Source of the DNA: Pelomyxa schiedti
Lineage: Eukaryota; Evosea; Pelobiontida; Pelomyxidae
Reading direction: 5' to 3'
Assembly (NCBI GenBank): GCA_020536535.1
Contig: JAHLWZ010000195.1
Coordinates: forward strand, 1-41,211
Length of the DNA: 41,211 bases
Each line of letters opens with the position of its first letter. The first letter of the stretch is position 1. A program made the position numbers and the translations under genes. Under the pieces are notes generated by a model. It was not told the origin of the DNA and did not search any database. It worked only from the letters and a program-made list of their open reading frames with translations. Positions 12,370-21,868 of the stretch are shown piece after piece.

Positions 12370-13216
12370 ATGGGTTGCGGTGTTAGCGCAAGCCCAGTCT
12401 ATTTCAGTGGCAACGTGGCAGCAACTCGTTTGGCACCTGCTCACCCTTCTCATACCAACAGGCGTCCCACAACGGAACGCACACCCGCTGCGGGTGCACC
12501 ACCCCGACGAACTATCGCTTCTGATGCAACATGTGTCATGGAAAGAACTGACTCCACGGTTTGTTGTTTAGCCAATCCTCAGGACACGAGAAACAACCAC
12601 CAAGCAGGCAGACTGCCACTTAGAGATGCCCACCCACGAATATTGTGTTGGTATTGCTGATATTGATTCTCACCACAAGCTGATCCTTTGCCTAATTGGA
12701 AAAATGGATGCCCTCATCGAGGTATTCCTCACTTGATCCATTCCGTTAATGTTTATGACCAAGTCAGGCAGAAACCCCTGACCTTGCTCAAGCTCTTGCC
12801 CAGCAATGTAAAACCTTCCAGGAGCGCATTGCACAGTACCTAAAACACGAAGAGTGCTTGATGCGAATATCGAAGTACCCTGATTTTGATTATCACGCGG
12901 CAGTACACACAGAGTGCATAGCAATAGTGAGCTCCCTGCCTCTCCAACCGAAAATAATTGTGAAATTTCACAGGTGACAACAGCCGTGAACGACACTTCA
13001 CAAGGCAGACTGGAGCCACAAATGTGTTTTCCTAAGATCATCAAGGAGTGGCTTCTCTCACACATCAAAACCCACGATAAGTAAGTGCTTGAAATCCTTG
13101 CAGTTTCCTAACATCGCATTAGAGCTTTTGCTGATTGGATGAGTACATACGGGGCCCCAGAGCTGTCTCGGGAAGGCATGTACCTAGACTCCACCTTAGC
13201 AACACCCTCACTGTAA
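12370..13216 (+). CDS. Hemerythrin-domain (HHE) protein
   Basis: A four-helix bundle that binds a non-haem di-iron centre, used in oxygen or redox sensing in this family. The core exons are 12583-12721, 12768-12926, 12974-13080 and 13123-13216. Iron-ligand positions are visible in order: HEYCVGIADIDSHHKLI (first His and HxxxD), KHEECLM (HxxxE), YHAAVHTEC (HxxxH) and SHIKTHDKAF (HxxxxD). The tail ends MYLDSTLATPSL and then TAA. Upstream, a helical segment (WQQLVWHLLTLLIP) runs in the same frame as the core. The first ATG (12370, M-G-C) reaches that frame only if a tiny intron of 28 or 34 nt ends at about 12408. With the 28-nt version the N-terminus is Met-Gly-Cys, a dual acylation signal. The join into the core uses either a 24-nt intron (12559-12582) or a 48-nt version with an earlier donor. 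Core identity is firm; the N-terminus is provisional. Confidence 0.83.
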
Positions 13217-13220
13217 TAAA
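13215..13220 (+). promoter_or_regulatory. Candidate poly(A) signal AATAAA of the hemerythrin gene
   Basis: AATAAA overlaps the stop codon TAA (13214-13216). Only 46 bp separate this stop from the convergent LITAF stop, so the two 3' UTRs must be very short or overlap. Confidence 0.4.
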
Positions 13221-13262
13221 CTTGTAAAAATGTATGTTTTTGTAAATTTTGCACGAGGTTTT

Positions 13263-13803
13263 TTAGAATTTTATTTTCTCGAACTTCCCTACAACACGAC
13301 CACATGAACCGCAATAGTGCTCGACATCTATTGGATTGTGAATAATCATTTGATGAAAAGTTGGCTACCTTTGCACACGTCTAGGCAAAAGGGGATAAAA
13401 CAGCATCCACACCACCCGCCAAACAAACAAACAATTCCTAAAAAAAAATGAGTGTGAAAAGTGGGCCTGTTTACAACCTCCACTCATCCAAGTCAGCAGA
13501 CCGTTGATGTGGCGAATTTTTGTTGGGCCAATATTGCCGCAGAACTGGCACCGCACAGTCATTGATCTAGGTGTGTTAGGTAGTGGTGGACAGCATGATT
13601 GCGTACATGTCGCGGTACTTTGCATCGTGGCTCTCTTGTACGTATATAGCTGGTGCGGGTACAGGAACGGCGAGAAGTGGCGTGTTGGGAGCAATGTAAG
13701 ACGTGCCGTCGGTACATGCAACGCCCGGGGCTATCGGCGGTGGCACCACAGACACATACCCTGACGTTGGTGATGCGTACGTCGGAGGCGGGTCGTAACT
13801 CAT
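13263..13803 (-). CDS. LITAF: LITAF-domain (SIMPLE-like) endosomal zinc protein
   Basis: A monotopic membrane protein of late endosomes and lysosomes whose domain is a zinc ribbon split by a hydrophobic hairpin. Four exons on the minus strand (13607-13803, 13478-13566, 13369-13437, 13263-13327), separated by introns of 40, 40 and 41 nt, join in frame. The N-terminus is Pro/Tyr-rich (MSYDPPPTYASPTSGY, with a PPPTY motif suited to WW-domain ubiquitin ligases). The first knuckle is RCQFCGN, followed by KIRHINGLLTWM. The hydrophobic segment is GIVCLFGGWCGCCFIPFCLD. The second knuckle is CKDVEHYCGSCGRVVGKF. Both CxxC pairs and the H-Y-C spacing are intact. The stop TAA is at 13263-13265. Length (about 139 residues) is normal for the family. 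Confidence 0.93.
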
Positions 13804-14128
13804 TGTTATTTCTTTGTTTTATTTGAAACTGCCCCAGTGATGGGGGGACGTTATTACAAAACACTTTTAATTGTAAATTACAGATACATACCATAATTAC
13901 ATTTTATTGTAAGGCCGGGAGCCGAATAGCGACTACATCTGTAACCTTGTGCGGCTTAGAGTCCTTGGTGATTGTGAATGTGTACTTCATCAGGGTTCAA
14001 AGATAACCCAGACCCGCAAGATCACTGGGCAATCTGAAGGGATCCCAATGACATTGATTGGTTTCCTGCATGACCCCAGATATTTGTTTCTTGATTCTTT
14101 TTACAACGCAAAATTCATGTAGATTTTA
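13804..14128. other. Intergenic, no gene seen
   Basis: This lies between the LITAF start and the 3' end of the acyltransferase, both on the minus strand. It is AT-rich with no credible open frame, and presumably holds the LITAF promoter and the acyltransferase 3' UTR. Confidence 0.5.
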
Positions 14129-16893
14129 TTATGACCAGCTTGCTGTTGTTGCTCTGGAAGAGTTTTTCCTGGCTTCCCACCTTGCTCTTATAAATCCCTC
14201 CAGGTTGAGCACAGGTTGCTCCACAAGCAGGAAGACAAATGCAGCCACAAGGTATGTCATGACCACATGTCCAAAAAAGTTGTATAAGGTGGAGTACATC
14301 GTGAAGTCAGTGTAGTTCTCGACCTTGTAGTAGGCAAAGGAAATCATCCAGCTGTGAACCAGGTACGCTCCATAGTTCAGGCGGGCCAAGGGAACCCACA
14401 GCGTGATAGCGAGCACGTTCTCTACGATCTTCACTTCCCCACATAGAATACTATACATAACTAGGCCAAGACCAATTGACCAACTACAACTTGCTAGACT
14501 TAGATACAAAGCATTCTCCGTGTATGACCAGCCATGTCCCATGAATAGATGTAACTTGCCAAACAGTGGCAAGATCATCAACGGAACTGTTAATTGGTAA
14601 GCCCCTACAATATAACATGGCCGCATACCCCCAATGACCCATGTTAAAATGATTGCTCTTTTACTTCTTGACTGTCTCTTATCACGCTGTAAGAGAAGGG
14701 CTGATAAAACTACTTAAGAAACACAGCAGAAATAAAATTTACCTGCTACTAGAAATCCAGAAATATAAGGAAAAGTCCGGGCAAATGGCTTTTTTTAATG
14801 AGTACAAAAAGAAGTTTAATTTTTAATTGTCAGTACCTTGTCGCAGGCCCAGTCCAACCACTTGAGTGTAAACAACTTCACATTAAAAGCAAGGGAAAGT
14901 GTCAATAAGTAACAAATGTTCAGTAAAATCACAACAATGGAAACGATGTAACCAAGCTTCCTGTTTTCAAAGGGATTGGTTCAATTCAAAGAGTTTTCAC
15001 AATAAACATACACTTTCTTTGCAAAGACAATTATGAGAAGTGGTGAAAAAAGGTAAAGCTGCATGTCTACAGCAAGATACCATGTCCATCCCATACACTG
15101 CTCATAGAACTTCGTTGGGTAAAAGTTGTTTCTAAAACCAGTTCAGTTCCCAAAAAAAACCACAACAATAAATACATATACAGCAAGTTGGTCCAAAAGT
15201 AGTCCACGCACTGAAAGACCTGAGGAAATAAGAAAATTGTAGGAAAAATGAAGGTATACCCCTGGGATTCCGTACTGAAACTTAGCCCAAAACGGGCCAT
15301 TCCCAAGAAGAATACTGAGCTGTGTATAGCCTAGAATGCACAAGGCATAACTGCTGGGGATGAGTTTTTACACCCATTCCTGTAATTACCTTGGTAAAAG
15401 TCTCCATGGTCGTTGGAGTAAAAATAAAGCCCAGTTCACCGAACCACGTAACAATTTCGATATTGTAAGGAAAGCCACAAGAAACCCTGACAAAAAGAGG
15501 AACGTATCAACAGCAAACTCTAAACTGAATATAATCTGACGAGTCTTTCAGATAGTCGTAATGGTAAAAAAAAACCTGAAATGCAAAAGGAGTGTACTGT
15601 GTGAGCACAGACGGGTCAGCAATTCCAACCCTGAATAGTACTACAAATGTGTTTCCTTTTTTGTGTGACACAAGGGCTCACTCAGCAAAAAACAAAGTAC
15701 CAGTGATTATCCAGAGCATCGCTAAGGCACGTACTCCATTACAAGCATCGAGTGAGGAGTGACTGGAAATCTCCAGCATCTAGAAGCTGTTAAATTCACA
15801 TTTCTCCTAAAAATCATGTTACCTTCCAGAAATTGATTCTTAAAGAAAAGCAGTCTAAAAACTGATACAAGGAGGGGTGCTTGTCATTGGAATAGTTGGT
15901 AGTGGTAGTCGTTGTAGACCCATGTGAACCTAGAAGCGCTCTTTTCTCTAACGAGTCCCAGTCGACATACACAGTGCCTGAATGAAGTTGATTAATTTTT
16001 TTGATTCCGCAAAGGGCGCGGGGAACTACCTTTACTTGTTGCTGATGTGGATTCATAAGCCATCATGTTATCCACTACTGCATCCTCTATTGATGTGGAG
16101 GATGTCGCTACTGGTATTTTTGTATCCACAATTGCCTGTACTTGAGTTTCGTGATTGTGCCTGTCTGAAAGGTAAAACAGGGCATCCCGAGTGGTACCAA
16201 TGATGTGGATAATTAGAAGAGCAATCACTAAACCCAATAAGATATATCCCCAAGCCTGAGAAAGTGTAAGTGTAAGGAAAAGATAATATACAAGTCAAAC
16301 AGTGAGATGGTCCATCGCTTTTCGGCAGTCTATGTGTGGATTCGTTGTATTGGGGCAATTCGTGAGTGCTCGTAGGTGGGTATAAACAATAGCATAATCA
16401 GATGCGTTGCAGGCACTTGGAAAGCACATCCCGATACCAAAGTTGCGAGTAATTCCGTCACTCTGGTGGTAGTATTCTTCCACCTAGTGGTATTACACAA
16501 AGTAACAGGTGTGGCGGCCAGACCAAGCAATAAGTAATGTTATATGTATCGGCTATATTATGACAGTCCCTAAAGTTGCCTGCGTCGTTGAAGTCTTTAC
16601 CAGAGGCTTTGATCACTAAGGTGTGTCACCTTTCCAGGAACAACAGGGGCAACCAAGCACTTACTTTCAAGCACAGCAGGCTGCCATGGATTACTGGCAT
16701 TTCCGGCGTCCCATGCTGTTGTCGTTAAGCAATACGTGGTAGGCTGCGAAACCGAAAGCAACAACAACTCACCATCGGCGCATTGCGGGGTCAGCTCATC
16801 GATAACGTCCGATATGGATTTCACAAGCCCACCACTCTGCCCAGCACACCCAACCACTATGCCTGTCAAAAGGGCAAGTGCAATCCGATGCAT
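14129..16893 (-). CDS. NRF-6/NDG-4-like membrane acyltransferase (acyltransferase-3 family)
   Basis: A multipass acyltransferase-3 family protein with an N-terminal NRF domain, like nematode NRF-6 and the many insect homologues. The substrate is unknown here. The start at 16893 gives a clear signal peptide (MHRIALALLTGIVVGCAGQS). A Cys-containing lumenal domain follows, with ITRNFGIGMCFPSACNASDY at about 16.4 kb. Next is a membrane helix (YILLGLVIALLIIHIIGTT) at about 16.2 kb, a polar Ser/Thr-rich linker, and the acyltransferase core beginning with DACNGVRALAMLWIITGT (15.75 kb). The C-terminal part is one long exon ending at 14129, with many helices and the family-typical YGAYLVHSWMI and VFLLVEQPVLNLE. 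I count roughly ten to eleven hydrophobic segments. Introns are short and numerous. The start lies only 15 bp from the stop of the upstream TLC gene on the same strand. Confidence 0.86.
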
Positions 16894-16908
16894 ATTATTT
16901 TTTTTGTT

Positions 16909-17841
16909 TTAGTTTCTCTTTGCTTTTTGTGTTGGGCCATGAAAAACTATGATGATCCTGTAGGCAAAATAGAACTGCAGGCCGCAATATGTGATGAGCT
17001 CTGTGCAAGCAAAGACTGGGAGCCATTTTGGAACGGTGCTATCTGCAAAGAAAGAGCCAGAGAGAAGCATGTACCACGATAAAACACAGAGGAGCGGTGC
17101 AAACAAGCATCTCCCCACACAGAACAGTACGGAAAATACAACCGTGTTCACATGAAAGAGTGCAGTGCCATTTTTGCGATTGTGATCCAGGAACCAACCA
17201 ATGTGAAGGAATGGAGTACTCATCTCATTCTGTGTAGAAATTAGGCTTTTCCAATAGCATACACTTGTAAAGTACAGTTTGAAGTAATATGTGAATTATC
17301 AAAGCCCAGGAGTAGTATAGGATGATCACGTACTCGACGCCACACAAGATGTGGTGAAAGTAGTCAGTGATCCCGAATTTGGCATGCTTGTCTGTTGCAT
17401 TAACAATGATGTCGGCAATGAAATATCCAAGTGTGACAGCAATTACTGCACAGAGTTAAGTATTGAGAAGCGGTCCAAGCGCACCGTATTCTTGTGTGGG
17501 ATCGCTATATCGCAGAGAATTCACAGCGTCAACAAAGTCAGATGGATGGCTAACACAAAAGAATCTCCAGGACGACCACAGAGCCAGTGCTGTCGATACA
17601 AGCCCATGAAAGCCCGCAACGATTCTCTACGATAACAAGGTCAAACACCTAATGGCCATTAGAAACAACGACATACATGGCACGCACTGGAGTAGGCTTG
17701 CTTGTCCCAGACGGAAGGACTCAACGGTACGAACAAGTACAGTCCCCAAAATAGCAGACACCACGCCACCGTGGCAATGCCACATCCACCGTAGGACCAC
17801 AACCTTTGTTGTTCCCTCAATGCCTCGCCCACGTCTTCCAT
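16909..17841 (-). CDS. TLC-domain multipass membrane protein (TLCD4/TMEM56-like)
   Basis: The TLC domain is shared by TRAM, Lag1 and CLN8, and the TLCD subgroup is linked to membrane lipid composition. Exons on the minus strand begin at ATG 17841 (MEDVGEALREQQRLW). They continue with a helix (ATVAWCLLFWGLYLFV), then RIVAGFHGLVSTALALW, then YSDPTQEY spliced to VIAVTLGYFIADIIV. Next comes DYFHHILCGVEY, carrying the family histidine pair, and then NEMSTPFLHIGWFLDHN, matching the conserved 'E-S-T-P-F-x-N-x-R-W' element. Two more helices lead to the TAA at 16909-16911. The Lag1-type ceramide synthase motif is not complete, so the TLCD rather than the ceramide synthase branch is favoured. The gene starts 43 bp after the CRNKL1 stop and ends 15 bp before the next start. 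Confidence 0.86.
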
Positions 17842-17884
17842 GGCGATTATGGTTTTTACACGTAAAATTGGATAACAACAAAAC

Positions 17885-20741
17885 TTACGAGTCTTCCTTA
17901 GACTGTAGAGAGGAAGGTGTGGTGGTTGACGTGGTGGTGTCGATTGTTGTTGTTGTTGCTGCTGTAGAGGTAGAGGCGGGGCTTTCTTGTGCGTTTATGA
18001 CTTGAACAGCACAGCCAGCTAATCTTTGGCGTTTCCAGAGATGTGCACGTTCCAACAGTTTGAGGTTTGGTGCTCCCGCTTCTTCACCCCTAATAGAGGT
18101 TAGTCCTGCATAAAAGAACAACAAAAAGTGCTTACGGAAAAATGTAGTGCCAATATTCTTCCCAACCGGCATCACTCTAAGTAAGTGTTAGACGATCCGT
18201 AAAAATACAAAGTCTGGAACTCACTCCATCATCTGCTTTTATCAACCTCCTTTTCTTTACTCTCTTGGGCATCATTTTTTGCACTTTGTCGATACATTGG
18301 GCATCTCCAATTTCCTTTTCAACTGCTAACCAGCTTTCAAGGAGCATCACTCTCTGGTTGAAGGTTGAGTACAAACATTGATGTAAAAGTGTAGAAACCT
18401 CATCTTTCATGTCTTCCGATTTGAGGAAATCGTGGGCTTCAGAATATAGTGCTCTTGAATTGTCATCGCTTTGTGCTACAGAGTGCTCAAACTGGGCGAA
18501 ACTTATCCACACCTGTACTACTAAGTATAACTCCTCTAGAGAAGGAAAAACCTTCACGTGCTTAGTCCGCTGTAGCAACCTCCGATATAATGACCGGACA
18601 CGATCCATTTCCCCCAAAGAAATTTCAAAGTCAATGTAGTGTTTCCAGAGTAACTCCGGCATGTCTAGTACGCCTTGGGAGACCGCAAGTTCCAATACTC
18701 CTCGTGCTCTTTCTATTTCATTTAGGCCTTTTTCCATTTCCGCGAACTCAGTCCAAGCCTATGGAGCCCTTAATTCTAAAAAAAAAATAGTTTTCAAACC
18801 TTGCAATTAGTGGGATTAGCAGACAGAAGCCCAACGTAAAGCTTTCTGCATCTTTCCACTTCACCAAGTTGTAATTCCATTTTTAAGTAGTGATCATAAA
18901 CCTTTAAAAAGGGTGAGGAAAAAACCAAAGACAGCAGGGTTTGACCTTAGGGCTATGATGAAGAACCCCAAGAGCTTGCCCGAAGACAGAACGGGCTGCA
19001 TCAACCCCTCCGTGCCGCACCTCAAATTTTGCGTACATAGTCCATACCTTGCAAAAGGAGAACTTTTTATGTGGTATTAAGCCAATGCACGCTTTGTAAA
19101 CTTCTCTCGTCCGAGGGATATCCTACAATATTAGATAAAAAATGGAAAGTTATGAAACTACCTTTGCAACGAGTTCTTCAAATATCGCATACTTGATCCA
19201 AAGATAGATGTACCGTCTCCAAAAACGTTTCTCTGAAGCAGGTGGCACAGCTGCTATGGCGCGTTCGTAAGTCTCCCTTATTTTTTCAATGTTCCCGTAT
19301 TCTTCTTCTAACCGAAGATAGTCGAACCAGGCATCATAATTTGTAGGAGCGAGCTTGACCTCCTTAGATGGGATTAGGAACATCAGAAGTACGAACACAG
19401 ATAAACCTCTTCATACTGGAAGCGCCTTTTACTTATAATAACATCCTCGATTCCAACACGATCACCGTGCGTTTTTTCAAAGGCTACAAACATTCTGTAC
19501 AGGTCTTGTGCTTTGGGTTTCTCAATGTGGTCAAGTGCATATTTATAGATAGCTCTCGCTCTATCATCCTGTAAAAGGTTCAGTAAGAGTTGGACTGAGT
19601 GTTGGACTACCTCATGGCATCTCTCCTCAAACTTTGCAAAGGCAACAAATAGTTTTTCATCATTTGCCTCATCACCAAGAGATTCAACAGCACGTGTGTA
19701 CACAGACCGTGCAGCATTAACATCTCCGCATTCTTCCTCTTCAAACTTCGCCCATTTCAACCACGATTTAACAGATGGGTGACACGCCACAAATCGCTCA
19801 AACACTGCACGAGCTCGCTTCTTCTCTCCTAATCGAGTCTCAAATTTGACAAATGACATCCATGCATGCTCAACAGGATGCCAGTCCATCCATCTTTCAA
19901 AGACCTGTAAAAAATATGAGTACAGGGAAAGAATGAAACAGTCACTCAAACCTGACGTGCACCAGCATAGTTTCCAAGCACGTCCTCCATATAAGTATAC
20001 TTATACCTTGGAGCTGTGAGAAGGAGTGTCAGAAACACGATAGACGCACCAAAACTGAGACACTCTTGGAAGTAAAGTAACAGCCCGATCCCAGATATTC
20101 CTAGCTCTGTTGACATTCTTGTTCCTCATCTCCATTTCAGCATATTTGAGCCAAAGTGTTACATTCCGGTAGTCTTCATCCAGCGCACGTTCAAAGACAC
20201 TCCTAGCACGCTCGAATTCGCCTTGCGTTTCTTCCCATTGCGCATATTTGATCCAATTTGTAACCAAGAAGCGGTTGCGACGAATGTTATCTTCGTATGA
20301 CTTACGTTTCATCAACCTTTTGCCATAAGAAGGAAGAAAGAGCAACTAAAAGAAACCGGTATTCCTCGAGTTCCTCAGGGTCGGTAATTCTCTGTCTGGG
20401 TGGCTTAATCTCGGATTCTTGTCTCTCTAGGGCCTCGCGAAGGATTTGCTCGGCGGTAATTTGCAGTGGCGCTGGTTGTTTGTTCTTGACTTTGGTGGAT
20501 CGGCCAGAACGTGGCCCTGCTCGAGCAGACACCACAGCGCCTCCTCCCGGTCCCCCTATCCCAACGTTATTGAAAAAAAAAGGGAAAAAAAAAAAACCAA
20601 AGAGTACAGCATACCAGGGGGCACATTGGAGTACATCATGCCACCCCCTCTCGATGCCCCACCGAAAGAATCACTAGACCGTTGTCGTACACCAAGCAAC
20701 CCGCCCCGGCTTCCCGGTACGTGCTCCTCCATGTCCCCCAT
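17885..20741 (-). CDS. CRNKL1: CRNKL1/Clf1 (Crooked neck) HAT-repeat splicing factor
   Basis: A core component of the NineTeen-related complex needed for spliceosome activation, built of half-a-TPR (HAT) repeats. The minus-strand exons align with the family from end to end. After a Gly/Ser-rich start ([14 protein letters not shown]) come [159 protein letters not shown]-type repeats, [11 protein letters not shown], and the signature [10 protein letters not shown] with [15 protein letters not shown] Thr/Ser-rich tail follows. About fifteen HAT repeats are present and nothing is missing. Introns are 40-60 nt. The start (20741) lies 66 bp from the divergent RWDD1 start. Confidence 0.97.
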
Positions 20742-20807
20742 GTGAATTTTCTTTTGTTTTTATGTTGATCAGATGAGATCCCCAGAATAATTTTCCTTCC
20801 CTTGCTC

Positions 20808-21820
20808 ATGAGCCAAGACGAAGAGAGAGGGCTGGAGGTGGAGGCCCTGCAATGCATCTACGCTGATGACTTCGCTCGTTTGTGTCTTGTTTCTGCTGTC
20901 GTCGTCGTGCTAAGCATTTTATAGTCATCTCCTCGACCCCGCATCACTTTACAATACGAATAACCACACCACAGAGTATGCTACTTTGTCTTTTTTTTTT
21001 TTTCCCCTCAACCTCACGCAGCCAGGCATTTACCTGGGGCTGCCTTTACACTCGACGTAACCTTCACTCCAAATTACCCCAACGAACTCCCTGTTTTCCT
21101 TACAAAGGTTGTTGCCATTGTTGTTCACAAACTGCTAATTCCTAGTAGGCTGAAAACAACCTTACTAGCGATGATATTGCTCAGATGAAGCCCATTATCG
21201 TAGAGGAAGCGAACAAGAACCTTGGAAATCAAATGGTTTACGCCGTGGTGGGTGACCCAAATTTCATTTTCTACGTTTACGTGGCTAGGCGCAACGATTG
21301 AAGGAGTGGATTGATGACAAGCGAGCGAAATATGTGCCTCCTGCTAAACCTGTCGTGGTGGAGACCAAGCACGTAAGATATCTTATCTGAATATAACGAT
21401 ACAAATTCAAACAAGCCGGTACCATTCTCTTAAACCACCCAGATAGGAACTGCCGTTACACCACAGACGTTTACCAAGTGGTGGAACTCCTTTCTGGTCC
21501 GCCATCCAGAAAAGACACTTCAAGCTATATGCGCATCTCGTGTTGCCTCACATCAAGCACGCCGTAGCTCCAGACGCGCCACCACCACCAGCGCTGCTTC
21601 ACCTAGCAGCGGTAGTGGGGGATTTACAGGCCGGCAGCTATTTGAGAGGGACAAATCATTGGTTGGGTCAGACACATTACCTGATTCAGGTTACCACCTC
21701 ACTCCCTTTTCTGGTACTAAACGCTGCTATTGACATCATTCAGGTGCGAGCGGAGTTGACTGGTCGTTGTTTGCCGACGAGGACGACGATCTAGACGACG
21801 ATGACGGAAATCAAAGCTGA
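20808..21820 (+). CDS. RWDD1: RWDD1/Gir2-like RWD-domain protein (DFRP2)
   Basis: RWDD1/Gir2 binds and stabilises the translational GTPase DRG2/Rbg2 and contacts the Gcn1 system. ATG 20808 gives MSQDEERGLEVEALQCIYAD, the usual RWD start. An intron then joins to SSTPHHFTIRI, and later FTPNYPNELPVFLTK supplies the YPxxxP element of the RWD fold. Then come NLTSDDIAQMKPIIVEEANK with LGNQMVYAVV, the helix RLKEWIDDKRAKY, and IGTAVTPQTFTKWWNSF. Next is FTGRQLFERDKSLVGSD, matching the family 'LTGRQLFE' motif. The last exon is acidic, ending WSLFADEDDDLDDDD before TGA 21818-21820. An added Ser/Arg-rich insert lies at about 21.5-21.6 kb. A candidate poly(A) signal is at 21840-21845, only 24 bp before the next ATG. 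Confidence 0.87.
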
Positions 21821-21868
21821 TTCCAAACAGGAATTCAAAAATAAACAACCCGTAAAGGGAAGGCAACG

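Noticed and set aside
12370-12660. 96-codon open frame starting MGCG as a separate small gene
   Set aside because: Its later part is out of frame with the hemerythrin core that overlaps it, and an intron to the core frame explains the region better. Only the first codons were kept.
17885-17890. Strong GTAAGT donor at the CRNKL1 stop, suggesting fusion to the TLC gene
   Set aside because: The CRNKL1 tail is already of full family length and the TLC protein has its own good start 43 bp on, so a fusion is not needed.
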